Assembly: GCF_900112205.1 (NCBI RefSeq)
Contig: NZ_FOKW01000002.1
Coordinates: forward strand, 465,201 to 529,200
Direction of reading: 5' to 3'
From: Natronobacterium haloterrestre
Lineage (GTDB): Archaea; Halobacteriota; Halobacteria; Halobacteriales; Natrialbaceae
DNA length: 64,000 bases
Shown here: positions 44,159-51,762 of the stretch, one piece after another
How the letters are laid out: every line of letters begins with the position of its first letter
How positions within the stretch are numbered: position 1 is the first letter of the stretch
Notes under the pieces: model-generated
Database searches by the model: none
Told to the model about the DNA's origin: nothing
The model's input: only the letters and a program-made list of their open reading frames with translations
Made by a program: the position numbers and the translations under genes

Positions 44159-45364
44159 TTACTCGAGGCGAACGACGTTCGACTCGAGGTCGCGCGGATA
44201 GTAGGTGAGCCACTCGATCCCGTCCTCGGTGACGGCGATCGTATCGGAGTGGCGGTAGCCGTAGGTGTCGGTGTAGATGCCCGGTTCGATCGTCCAGACG
44301 TGGCCGGGTTGCATCAGGGCGTCCTCCTCGTCGTACTCCGTGTGTTCGCTCTCGCAGTGGTCGCCCCAGCCCTCGTCGATGTACGGCGGCTCGTGGCCGC
44401 CCATGCCGATGTTGTGGCCGACGTGGTGCTGGGCGAGGTCGGCGACGCCCTGCTCCTCGAAGTACGCCTCGACCGCGCGGTCGACGGCCGCGATCGGGAC
44501 CCCCGGCCCGAGTTCGTCGATCGCGATCTCCTGGGCCTCCTTCATGAGTTCGAAGTAGTGGACCTGCTCGTCGCTCGGTTCGCCGACGAACATCGTCCGC
44601 TCGAGTTCGGAGTAGTAGCCGTCGACGTTCGCGCTCGCGCCAGTCACGAGGACGTCGCCCTCCTCGAGCCGCCGGTTCGCGGTATGGCCGTGCGGAAGCC
44701 GGGTCTGCTCGCCCGTGATGTAGCCCGCATGGACCGGCCCGTCGCCACGGGTGCGCGCGACGTACTGGTCACCGAGGGTGTCGAGCATCGCCCGCGAGGC
44801 CTCCATCGACGCGCGCTGGCTCACCGTCGCCGGGTGGGCCCCGGGCTCGGTGTGGTCCGCGAGGTAGCGGTGTCCGAGGTTGGCCCACTTGGCCGATTCG
44901 CGGATCAGGTCCAGTTCGGCGTCGGATTTCTCCCAGCGCATTCGGCTCACCCAGTTCTGGCTCTCGACCTCGAGGAACTCCGACAGCGCCGGCCCCTGGT
45001 AGCCCATCGTCCCCGGTGCGCCGTCAGCGTCGGCCGCAACGCTCTCCGCGCCGAGGTCCTCGAGCATCCCGACTGCAGTCCGGATCGGCTCGCCACCGGG
45101 GTAGTCCCGGTAGTGGTGGACGGCGTCGATCCGCGGGTTCGGCTCGACGCGTTCGACCTCGAGTCGCGGGACCGTGATCTCGACCCGTTCGTCGGTGACC
45201 GCGAGGACTACGGGCCGTTCGGTCTGGATGTGGTCGAAGCCGGTGAGATACTCGATGCTCGTCGCGCCGAACCAGACGCCCGCGTCGGCGTCGGTCTCGG
45301 CGAGTCGGTCGCGGACTGACTCGAGGCGCCGGTGGAACTCCTCGGCCGGAAGCTGTGTGGACAT
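44159..45364 (-). CDS. M24 family protein, creatinase-like (metal ligands not conserved)
   Basis: A 401-residue pita-bread-fold protein: N-terminal creatinase_N domain (about 1-140, FGATSIEYLTGFDHIQTERP) and C-terminal M24 domain (about 155-390). It would be called Xaa-Pro peptidase. The first metal Asp pair reads TGASANVDGYYSELERTMF, so one Asp is replaced and the other is Glu, and the last Glu position reads YGYRHSDTIAV. The GYYxxLERT pattern is that of creatinase, which uses no metal. GHNIGMGGHEPP and WTIEPGIY keep the His and Glu. It may therefore be a creatinase-type C-N hydrolase; the substrate is unknown. Confidence 0.8.
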   Translation of the reverse strand: MSTQLPAEEFHRRLESVRDRLAETDADAGVWFGATSIEYLTGFDHIQTERPVVLAVTDERVEITVPRLEVERVEPNPRIDAVHHYRDYPGGEPIRTAVGMLEDLGAESVAADADGAPGTMGYQGPALSEFLEVESQNWVSRMRWEKSDAELDLIRESAKWANLGHRYLADHTEPGAHPATVSQRASMEASRAMLDTLGDQYVARTRGDGPVHAGYITGEQTRLPHGHTANRRLEEGDVLVTGASANVDGYYSELERTMFVGEPSDEQVHYFELMKEAQEIAIDELGPGVPIAAVDRAVEAYFEEQGVADLAQHHVGHNIGMGGHEPPYIDEGWGDHCESEHTEYDEEDALMQPGHVWTIEPGIYTDTYGYRHSDTIAVTEDGIEWLTYYPRDLESNVVRLE

Positions 45365-45512
45365 ACGAGTAACGAGGACGGAGGGGGACCAAAAGCGTTC
45401 AGGACGGTGCCGGGCACTGCCGGTTTTCGATCCGCTCGCGACCGCCGGATCTCCGCCCCCTTTGGACGGATTTGTGCATAGCCCTTTCCGGACGCCATGG
45501 GTGGTATCCCGT

Positions 45513-46061
45513 ATGTTCGATCGACTGTCGCTGCCCGCCCGCTCGACCGAACTGCGACCGAGGTTGTCCCGTCCCGTGGGTGTCGCGTCGGTCCTCGCGC
45601 GTCTCGTGAAACGGCTCGGTCTCGGGGACTATCTCGGTGCTGGTGGACGGCCCGACGACACTGGAACCGACACGGCCGAATCCTCGGATGGGACTGACCC
45701 GGACCCCGACCCCGATCCCGACCCCGACCCTGACCCGAACTCCGACGATTCTACCGACGACGCCGAAGTTCCGGCCGGGACCGCTGCCGTGCTCGACCCC
45801 GAGAGCGCTCCCACCAGCCGCGGCGAAATCCTCGAGTACGGCCTCTCGCCGGCCGAGTACGTTCGCCTCGTCCTCGAGGAAAACGACGGCTGGGTACCTC
45901 AGCGGCGGTTCGTCGAGACCTACGGCTGGTCGCCGTCGACGATCAGTCGACTCCTCTCGGACCTGGAAGAGGAGGGCGTGATCCGTCGGTACGAACGTGA
46001 CCGACGAAAGATCGTCTGTCTCCCGGGGGTCGAACTGCCGTCGTACGAGCGGGGCCAGTGA
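45513..46061 (+). CDS. HTH transcriptional regulator with Asp-Pro repeat linker
   Basis: A 182-residue protein. The N-terminus (1-55) includes a basic amphipathic segment VASVLARLVKRLGLGDYLG. A linker of about seven DP dipeptides follows (about 62-75, DNA 45695-45740), then an acidic stretch. The C-terminal winged helix of the MarR-like/DUF7343 kind (about 100-175) has YGLSPAEYVRLVLEENDGWV, QRRFVETYGWSPSTISRLLS and GVIRRYERDRRKIVCLPG. The ATG at 45513 was chosen because upstream codons lack coding character. The target is unknown. Confidence 0.75.
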   Translation: MFDRLSLPARSTELRPRLSRPVGVASVLARLVKRLGLGDYLGAGGRPDDTGTDTAESSDGTDPDPDPDPDPDPDPNSDDSTDDAEVPAGTAAVLDPESAPTSRGEILEYGLSPAEYVRLVLEENDGWVPQRRFVETYGWSPSTISRLLSDLEEEGVIRRYERDRRKIVCLPGVELPSYERGQ

Positions 46062-46193
46062 GTCGGCGGTCCCGGCGAGTCGTCGGTCGCGGATCGGCGG
46101 TCGACCCGTGGAGAGAAAAGGAACCGAGTCGTGATCGCGATTCCGGACCCGCAATCCGACCGACGGCGCGGGGCGCCGTCCGTCTCAGGCCGA

Positions 46194-46805
46194 TCAGTCC
46201 AGGCGCGCGAACGCCAGGTTGCCCGAGATGTTCTTGATGTAGATGTCGACCACGTCCCCTTCCTCCGCGCCGGGGACGAAGATCGTGTACTCGCCTTTCT
46301 CGGCGACGCCGTCGCCCTTGCGGCCGGTGCCGGTGATCTCGACGGTGTACGTTTCGCCCTCTTCGACGGCTTCTGCCTGCTGTTCCTGCCCGCTGCTCGT
46401 CGAGCGTTTCGTGACCGGGCGGAAGGCCCCACAGGCGTCACAGCGCAGCATCGGGGTACGGTCCTCGCGGACGAGGCGGGTGTCCGGGAGGCCACACTCC
46501 GAACACAGGACGTACTCGTCGACGTAGGCGTCGACGGCGGCGTCGAAGTCCTGCTGGGAGAAGGTCCCGTTGTACCGGGCACGGCCGTCGTCGAGTTTGC
46601 CGCTGGTCCCGAGTTCGCGCTGGATGAACCGGTGGAGGTGCTCGGTCTCGCGCGAAAGGACGTCGGCGATATCGTCGACGTTCTTGAACCGGGTGAACGC
46701 GCCGTCTTTCTGCACCTCGGCGTCCGGGATCTGTAACCGCTGTTCGTCGCCCCCGATGTCGGGGACGTCTTCCATCGCTCGGTCGAGACTCGATTCGTAA
46801 TCCAT
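46194..46805 (-). CDS. translation initiation factor aIF-2 beta with C-terminal TRAM domain
   Basis: A 203-residue protein. Residues 1-137 are aIF-2 beta, the subunit that supports initiator tRNA delivery: FKNVDDIADVLSRETEHLHR, FIQRELGTSGKLDDGRARYN, and the zinc finger VLCSECGLPDTRLVR with LRCDACGAFRPV. Residues 148-203 form a TRAM RNA-binding domain (YTVEITGTGRKGDGVAEKGE, GDVVDIYIKNISGNLAFARL). This fusion is typical of haloarchaea. A usual symbol is eif2b. Confidence 0.96.
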   Translation of the reverse strand: MDYESSLDRAMEDVPDIGGDEQRLQIPDAEVQKDGAFTRFKNVDDIADVLSRETEHLHRFIQRELGTSGKLDDGRARYNGTFSQQDFDAAVDAYVDEYVLCSECGLPDTRLVREDRTPMLRCDACGAFRPVTKRSTSSGQEQQAEAVEEGETYTVEITGTGRKGDGVAEKGEYTIFVPGAEEGDVVDIYIKNISGNLAFARLD

Positions 46806-46937
46806 ACGCGAACGAAGACGATGGGAACGTAAATCGGTTCTGCTATCACTGTCCGCCCGCCCGCGAGCGGTTGTGGCCCGTCCGCTCGCGAGGGAAATAC
46901 TGACTCGAGGGCGGAAACCGCCCCGTCGTCCGAACGG

Positions 46938-47336
46938 TCAGTACGTACTGCTGCCGCTCTCGCCCAGCGACCCCTGCTTTTCCTCGTCGAGTTCTCCCAG
47001 GTCGCGTTCGGGGTTGGCCTCGTGGTGGTCGCCGGCCTCGCCCGTGATCTCGCCGTAGACCGCCTCACGTACTTCTTCGGGCGAGTCGTACTGTTCGCCG
47101 GCGAGCCGGTCGAAGACGCTGCCCAGCGACTCCGTCTCGTTTGGCATGTCGATCGGCTCGTTGCCGTACTCGGCGGCGATCTCCTCGCTGGTGATCGGAT
47201 ACTCGAGTTCGCCGAGGTGGGACTCGACCTCCTCGAGGATCGATTCGGTCTGTTCGGCACGGGCCGATTTCCGCTGCTCGGCACGGTCCTGTGCTCGGTC
47301 TCGGTCCCGCTCGCGACCTGAATCGTTACCGCTCAT
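46938..47336 (-). CDS. DUF5789 family protein
   Basis: A 132-residue acidic protein with a charged coil at the start (RERDRDRAQDRAEQRKSARA), the conserved centre LEEVESHLGELEYPITSEEI and LGSVFDRLAGEQYDSPEEVR with EAVYGEITGEAG, and a disordered tail. This pattern is the haloarchaeal DUF5789 family, of unknown function. It is separated from aIF-2 beta by 132 bases on the same strand. Confidence 0.8.
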   Translation of the reverse strand: MSGNDSGRERDRDRAQDRAEQRKSARAEQTESILEEVESHLGELEYPITSEEIAAEYGNEPIDMPNETESLGSVFDRLAGEQYDSPEEVREAVYGEITGEAGDHHEANPERDLGELDEEKQGSLGESGSSTY

Positions 47337-47920
47337 GGGCGTGAGTTCCCTGACCCGGCGGAAAAGGAACTGGCCGGCGCTTGCCGGGAGTCGCCGACGT
47401 CGGTCGCCTGCCGGCCTTCGACCTCGAAGCGCCGTATCCGTCGTTTGCCCCCGTCCACTGACTTATCCGGACGGACGGGGATATACGGCTGCCGGCGGTA
47501 GCGGAACCACCACACCATCACCATCACCATCCTCCTACCAGCTACCGCTGGCCTCGTTTCTCCCGCGTTCTCGAGTGGAGACGCAGGTTCGTCCGGCGAC
47601 GGCTACGGGAGTCGACAGCCGAACTCGAGGGCCGATCCCGCCACGTCAGCCCGTGATCCGTCCCCACAGCCCTTTGACTGGCTTGCACACTGTCCAGCGA
47701 CAGTTTTTGTGTCCGGAGTACCAACTGAACACCGACCCTGGTAGGTGGCGCGTTGCCCGACGGCTACCTCTTTCCCAGGGTCGCTCCGGTCGCTCGAGAG
47801 CGGCGCTGCCATGTCTCGGCCCTGCAACTGCCCGTTCTCGTCCGATCACGTCCCTCGGCCGCTTCCAGGGCGACGAGAACAGGGTACAGCTACTTGTAGG
47901 AGGCAAGACAGTATCTCGAT
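47337..47920. other. 584-base intergenic region, no gene seen
   Basis: No frame with family features. A caccat triple repeat lies at about 47511-47529 and is non-coding. The region separates the divergent DUF5789 and universal stress protein genes and should hold both promoters. A purine-rich gtaggaggca at 47897-47906 is 15 or more bases before the stress protein ATG, which is far for a ribosome binding site. Confidence 0.4.
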
Positions 47921-48370
47921 ATGGTAATACTTGCTGCCGTAGACGAAAGCGAACGCGCGAAAGACGTCGCCGAAACCGCCTACGACCTCGCTGCGGCCTA
48001 CGACGACACGCTCGTCCCGTTCCACGCGATCCCGAACGAGGAATATACCGCACACAAAGAATCACTGGAGGGAATTCCCGGTATGCAGGGCCTCTCTATC
48101 AGCCAGGAGGAAGACAGCGCCAAGGAGTTCGCGAGGAAGATCGTCCTCGAGAGCGTCGACGACGTCGACCTCGACAGGATCCAGCCGGAGGGGCGCGTCG
48201 GGGACGTCACCGAAAGTATCCTCTCCCGGGCGGAGTCGCTCGAGCCTCGGTATCTGGTCATCGGCGGCCGCCGGCTCTCGCCGACGGGTAAAGCACTGTT
48301 CGGAAACACGACACAGCAGGTGCTGTTGAACGCCGACTGCCCCGTGGTCACCCTGATGGACGACGAGTAG
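47921..48370 (+). CDS. universal stress protein (UspA family)
   Basis: A 149-residue single-domain Usp. It starts MVILAAVDESERAKDVAETA, has VGDVTESILSRAESLEPRYL, and the ATP-binding loop is VIGGRRLSPTGKALFGNTTQ (the G-2x-G-9x-G-S/T pattern, with the last Ser replaced by Asn-Thr). It ends VLLNADCPVVTLMDDE. It may bind a nucleotide and act in stress survival; the partner is unknown. Confidence 0.93.
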   Translation: MVILAAVDESERAKDVAETAYDLAAAYDDTLVPFHAIPNEEYTAHKESLEGIPGMQGLSISQEEDSAKEFARKIVLESVDDVDLDRIQPEGRVGDVTESILSRAESLEPRYLVIGGRRLSPTGKALFGNTTQQVLLNADCPVVTLMDDE

Positions 48371-49052
48371 ACCGTCGGTTCGCGGTCGACCACTGTGTCG
48401 ATCCGATTGTTCGAGTCACAACCGCCACGCACGGTGATTCCCCGGAAGCGTTCGTACACGTTGGCCAGTAGCTTTACCACCGGATGGTTCCAACCAACAA
48501 CCGGCAGGGAGATTGGGGGTTCAGTCAGCGTGACCGATCCGTCCGACACATGACGTGACCACCCCTGCCCACACCCGTCACACGCCCACCACGGATTCCT
48601 CGTTACCCTGTGACGATGTTCGAGATCGTTCGACCGGCCGCCGGATTCGGCCGGCGGCTTTCCTCCCGAACACGGGCCGGTACTCGAGCGTACGGTTCGG
48701 CCACGGTTCACCGCCGACAGTCGTCGCGAGCGGCCCCCAAATGGCCAATAAACTTACTACAACAGCAGGGTAATTGCCGAACAGGCAGGGATTGGGGGTA
48801 TCACTCGTTTCCCGATTGATGCCGTCCGCTACGTGACACCCTGCCATTACGTGCCCGTCCACCACCACGCTTCCCGATCACCCACTCCATTACGGGCACC
48901 CCTTTCCTGAGTCGCCTCGAGCGACGGCGAATATCGGGTTCTCGAGGTGTGCGAGCGACTCGAGATCACCGACAGCGGAGAGCACTCCTCGACGAAGCAC
49001 TCGCCGCGGGTGAACTCGAAACGGTCGCGGGCGTCGAGGAGTGAGATCGTGG
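48371..49052. other. gene-poor region left of the tRNA-Thr gene
   Basis: About 680 bases with no intact gene. Open frames here are short and lack family features. Its right end holds a frameshifted gene remnant (48911-49044). Base composition is more mixed than in flanking coding DNA. No IS ends or CRISPR repeats were seen. Confidence 0.4.
48911..49044 (+). pseudogene. frameshifted remnant of a haloarchaeal gene
   Basis: One frame reads SSDGEYRVLEVCERLEITDS (from about 48917) with strong coding character but runs into nonsense. At about 48980 a different frame continues ALLDEALAAGELETVAGVEE and then TGA at 49042-49044. Together they read like the C-terminus of one acidic protein with a one-base shift near 48978-48982 and a stop (48908-48910) just upstream. 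The parent family was not recognised. Confidence 0.5.
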
Positions 49053-49319
49053 TCACCGAAGCTCGCCTTTGACCAGTTCGACGGCTTCCGACACCCAGCC
49101 GGGCATCTGGCGGGCAGGCGGGTCACGATCGACACACCGACCGTTTTCGTCGAACTCGAGGATCCACTCGTCTTCGCCGTGCTCGAGCGTGACCGTTCGG
49201 CCGCCGTCCTCCTCGTAGGCGAGTTCCAGGCTCGCTCGGGCTGGCTCCCCGGGGGGAACGTCCATCCCGAGGTCGCTCTCGAGGTCGATGTCGATTCGGC
49301 GATAGTTGGATGTCGACAT
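49053..49319 (-). CDS. 88-residue hypothetical protein
   Basis: A beta-rich acidic protein: YRRIDIDLESDLGMDVPPGE, RASLELAYEEDGGRTVTLEH, DEWILEFDENGRCVDRD, and a C-terminal helix WVSEAVELVKGELR. It reads like a real haloarchaeal protein. An in-frame ATG 15 codons upstream gives an unlikely hydrophobic head. It ends eight bases from the remnant's stop on the opposite strand. Function is unknown. Confidence 0.6.
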   Translation of the reverse strand: MSTSNYRRIDIDLESDLGMDVPPGEPARASLELAYEEDGGRTVTLEHGEDEWILEFDENGRCVDRDPPARQMPGWVSEAVELVKGELR

Positions 49320-49536
49320 GACAACTGGAGGTTGGAACGGAAGTAGCTTAAACACCCCTTGCAACTCCGAATAGCTGGGGCGGATAACTGTCGCGTACAG
49401 GAATGACGAACGGTGACTCTCTCGGCTTGCTCCTTGAGCAGGACTACGTTGCCCCGGTCATCGGAAGCCCACCAAGCGGGCCCTGTGGCTATCTCCCTCG
49501 GCTATGAGTTCGATCGGCTATTCGCGGTCGGAGCCA

Positions 49537-49653
49537 CTACCCGTCCGCAACGATGATATCGTCAGCGTAATCGAAGCCCGTCTCTTCGCTTTCTTTCTCC
49601 CGCTCGAGTTGCTGGATCGCTTGCTTGACGTCTTCGTGGGTCGCTTCTTCCAT
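49537..49653 (-). CDS. possible 38-residue acidic micro-protein
   Basis: The frame begins ATG at 49651-49653 and ends TAG at 49537-49539. It reads MEEATHEDVKQAIQQLEREK and then ESEETGFDYADDIIVADG, a charged helix and an acidic tail of haloarchaeal type. A stop lies two codons upstream of the ATG, so it is self-contained. It may be a free micro-protein, an orphan antitoxin or a leftover of a larger gene. Confidence 0.4.
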   Translation of the reverse strand: MEEATHEDVKQAIQQLEREKESEETGFDYADDIIVADG

Positions 49654-49765
49654 CCTCTACCCTCTCTTGGGTGGACTATCCGTCGCAGCGAACGTAAAAC
49701 ACTATCAGCGTATTCAGGTTCAGAAGTTCCTTGCTACCATTGGAAACACCCTCTTTCACAAACTC

Positions 49766-49847
49766 AAACGGATTGCTGTCCCGATGTACTGGCGCAACCG
49801 CGACTCGGGCGGAGGTTGGGCCGGAACTGACGGACAGTAACCCGTCT
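49766..49847. repeat. palindromic element, diverged copy 2
   Basis: Arms at 49766-49801 and about 49812-49847 pair imperfectly (roughly 25 of 36) around a loop of about 10. The left arm matches the arm of the 12257-12337 element closely, sharing acggattgctgt and, after a variable middle, gcaaccgc. The right arm matches the other arm at about 26 of 36. Same arm length and nearly the same loop length make common origin likely. Confidence 0.6.
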
Positions 49848-49998
49848 CACTCCCAATAGCCTGACCAGTCGGACGGAATGTGATCGAACTCTGTTGAGGG
49901 AGTGAACTACGCCTACTTTAGTCGCGTTGCTCACTCGTGGTCTGGTTCAAATCCGTCACGGGTTGCTTCGCTCCTGCTGAAAATACGTCACAAAAGCA

Positions 49999-50072
49999 AG
50001 CCGGTGGAGGGATTTGAACCCTCGACCTAATCCTTACGAAGGATTCGCTCTGCCAGTCTGAGCTACACCGGC
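49999..50072 (-). tRNA. tRNA-Thr (anticodon CGU)
   Basis: Read on the minus strand, the 74 bases fold as a standard tRNA: a 7-bp acceptor stem GCCGGTG with CACCGGC, D-arm GCTC...GAGC, anticodon stem AATCC/GGATT around loop TTCGTAA giving anticodon CGT, and T-arm GAGGG/CCCTC with loop TTCAAAT. The discriminator base is T and CCA is not encoded. No intron is present. Its 3' end faces the gene-poor region to the left. Confidence 0.97.
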
Positions 50073-50156
50073 GCGTGCACTCATTCGTAGGACCGATACG
50101 GGCAATAAGGGTTGCGAATCGAATCCGTCGTGGGACGTCGTTACGTGGTTGCCGGG

Positions 50157-51143
50157 CTACCGCTCGAGTCGCACGTCCAGACAGACGTTCAGCTCGTGTG
50201 GGGCGTACGACCGGACCGTATGCCGGGTTTCGACGGTCACGTCGTACTCCGGCTCGGCGGCCTCGCGGATCGCTCGCTCGCCCGGGCCGAAGGGGTCGTC
50301 CTCGTGCTGGATGTCGTAGTAGTGGAGGACGCAGTCGTCGCCCGCGAGCCGGACCGCCGACTCGAGGAACTCGTCGGCGCTGTGGGGGAGGTTCATGACG
50401 ATCCGGTCGGCCCAGTCCGCGTACTCCCCGCCGGCGGCCACCTCGCGGACGTCGCCGTTGATCGCGGTCACGCGGTCCGCGACCCCGTTGCGCCGCGCGT
50501 TCTCCTCGAGGTACTCGATCGCGTCGGGGTTGACGTCGACGCCGACGACCTCCGCGCCGCGGTTCGCGAACGGGACGACGAAGGGGCCGACGCCGGCGAA
50601 CATGTCGAACGCGTGCTCGCCCGCGACGACTTGTTCGACGACGCGGTGCCGTTCGGTCGCGAGCCGCGGCGAGAAGTAGACCTCCGCGAGGTCGAGGGCG
50701 AACTCGCAACCGTACTCGCGGTGGACGACCTGGGTGTCCTCGCCGGCCAACAGTTCCCAGTCCCGGACGCGGGTCTCGCCTTTGACTTTCGAGGCCTTGT
50801 TCAGCACCGTCTCGACCGGCAGGTCCGACTCGAGGACGGCGTCCGCGATCGCCTCGGCGCGGTCGGGGTCGTCCTCGTCCAGCAGGACGGCCTTCCCCAG
50901 GCGCTCGTAGGAGGGATCGAACTCGAGGAGGTCGGCGGGCATGACCTGATCGTCGCGTTCCTCGGCGGCCCGGGCGACGACCTCGAGGTCGTCGTCGACC
51001 GCTCCAGGATCGGTAACCGGAATGTACAGCGAGCCGTCCTCGACGTCGATCTCGTAGTCGTCGTCGATCAGGTCCTCCTCGGCGAGCCGGTGACGCGTCT
51101 CCTCGCCCTCCTCGCGGGGCACGCGGACGCACGGGACTTCCAT
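50157..51143 (-). CDS. trm5: tRNA (guanine(37)-N1)-methyltransferase Trm5
   Basis: A 328-residue class I methyltransferase that makes m1G at position 37 of tRNA, preventing frameshifts. N-terminal D1/D2 domains (about 1-150) include VLNKASKVKGETRVRDWELL and YGCEFALDLAEVYFSPRLAT. The SAM site is FDMFAGVGPFVVPFANRGAE, the adenosine-binding Asp lies in VVGVDVNPDAIEYL, and the catalytic NPPY-like motif is IVMNLPHSADEF. The ATG at 51141-51143 fits the archaeal family. Confidence 0.94.
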   Translation of the reverse strand: MEVPCVRVPREEGEETRHRLAEEDLIDDDYEIDVEDGSLYIPVTDPGAVDDDLEVVARAAEERDDQVMPADLLEFDPSYERLGKAVLLDEDDPDRAEAIADAVLESDLPVETVLNKASKVKGETRVRDWELLAGEDTQVVHREYGCEFALDLAEVYFSPRLATERHRVVEQVVAGEHAFDMFAGVGPFVVPFANRGAEVVGVDVNPDAIEYLEENARRNGVADRVTAINGDVREVAAGGEYADWADRIVMNLPHSADEFLESAVRLAGDDCVLHYYDIQHEDDPFGPGERAIREAAEPEYDVTVETRHTVRSYAPHELNVCLDVRLER

Positions 51144-51279
51144 ACCGGTAGTCGCCGGCGGGACGCCGTAACGGTGACGTTTCGGCCGGTCCGCTTCGCC
51201 GGGTTCGCTATACACCGCGGTCCCGACTCGAGAGGTGCCCCGGCGGAACGTTTTCTTGCCTCGAGCGGAAGCTACCGCT

Positions 51280-51705
51280 ATGGGCGCTCGGATGCGACTC
51301 ACGTCGGTGGAGACGGTCCACGAGGAGGGGTCGTGGCTGTTCACGGCACGCGATCGGAACGGCGAGGACGAGGAGGTCATCCTCGTCCCCTGCGAGGACG
51401 GCGTGGCGGCCTGGATCAACCGCTGTACCCACGAGGCACAGCCGTTCGACACCGGACGGGGCGCGCCGATCCGGAACGGCGAACTCATCTGTCCCCGCCA
51501 CGGCTCGATGTTCGACACCTGTTCGGGCGACTGCGACAACGGCCCCGCAGCGGACACGACGCTGCCCTCCGTCGACGTCGAGGTCGAGGACGGCACGGTC
51601 TACCTGACCGACGACGGCTTCGATTACCTCCGTAAGGGAGGGACCGGCGGGGGCGGCGAAGACGGGGACGACGGGCCGGACTCGACCTCCCACATCTCGT
51701 TTTGA
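51280..51705 (+). CDS. Rieske [2Fe-2S] domain protein
   Basis: A 141-residue small ferredoxin-like protein. Cluster ligands are C and H in NRCTHEAQPFD and C and H in LICPRHGSMFDTCSGD, matching the CxH...CxxH pattern of dioxygenase-type Rieske ferredoxins. A flexible Gly/Asp tail follows. It may pass electrons to an oxygenase, but none is next to it. A second start at 51292 is possible. Confidence 0.92.
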   Translation: MGARMRLTSVETVHEEGSWLFTARDRNGEDEEVILVPCEDGVAAWINRCTHEAQPFDTGRGAPIRNGELICPRHGSMFDTCSGDCDNGPAADTTLPSVDVEVEDGTVYLTDDGFDYLRKGGTGGGGEDGDDGPDSTSHISF

Positions 51706-51762
51706 CCGGCCGGCGACGGACCGAATCCGTCACCTGAAGTACCGCGGCCCCCAGTCACCGGT

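Larger units (their letters stand above)
49320..49998. other. decayed stretch between a small gene and the 3' end of tRNA-Thr
   Basis: About 680 bases holding one 38-codon frame (49537-49653, minus) and a palindromic repeat (49766-49847). The segment 49690-49790 has an unusually high A/T share and codon-like text unlike its surroundings. No transposase is recognisable, and no duplicate of the tRNA 3' end that would mark an attachment site was found. Confidence 0.4.

Noticed and set aside
45174..45512. N-terminal extension of the DP-repeat HTH regulator
   Set aside because: The extension is antisense to the M24 gene and lacks coding character; ATG at 45513 is the better start.
47505..47531. 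caccatcaccatcac, which looks like a His-tag or vector sequence
   Set aside because: It is not in a coding frame and is flanked by ordinary haloarchaeal intergenic DNA; it is a simple repeat.
49625..49840. A 71-codon plus-strand frame ending next to the tRNA
   Set aside because: Its second half is the palindromic repeat and its first part is antisense to the 38-codon frame; no family is recognisable.
49999..50072. tRNA-Thr as the attachment site of a present integrated element
   Set aside because: No second copy of the tRNA 3' end and no integrase were seen within the window; only a scar can be suggested.
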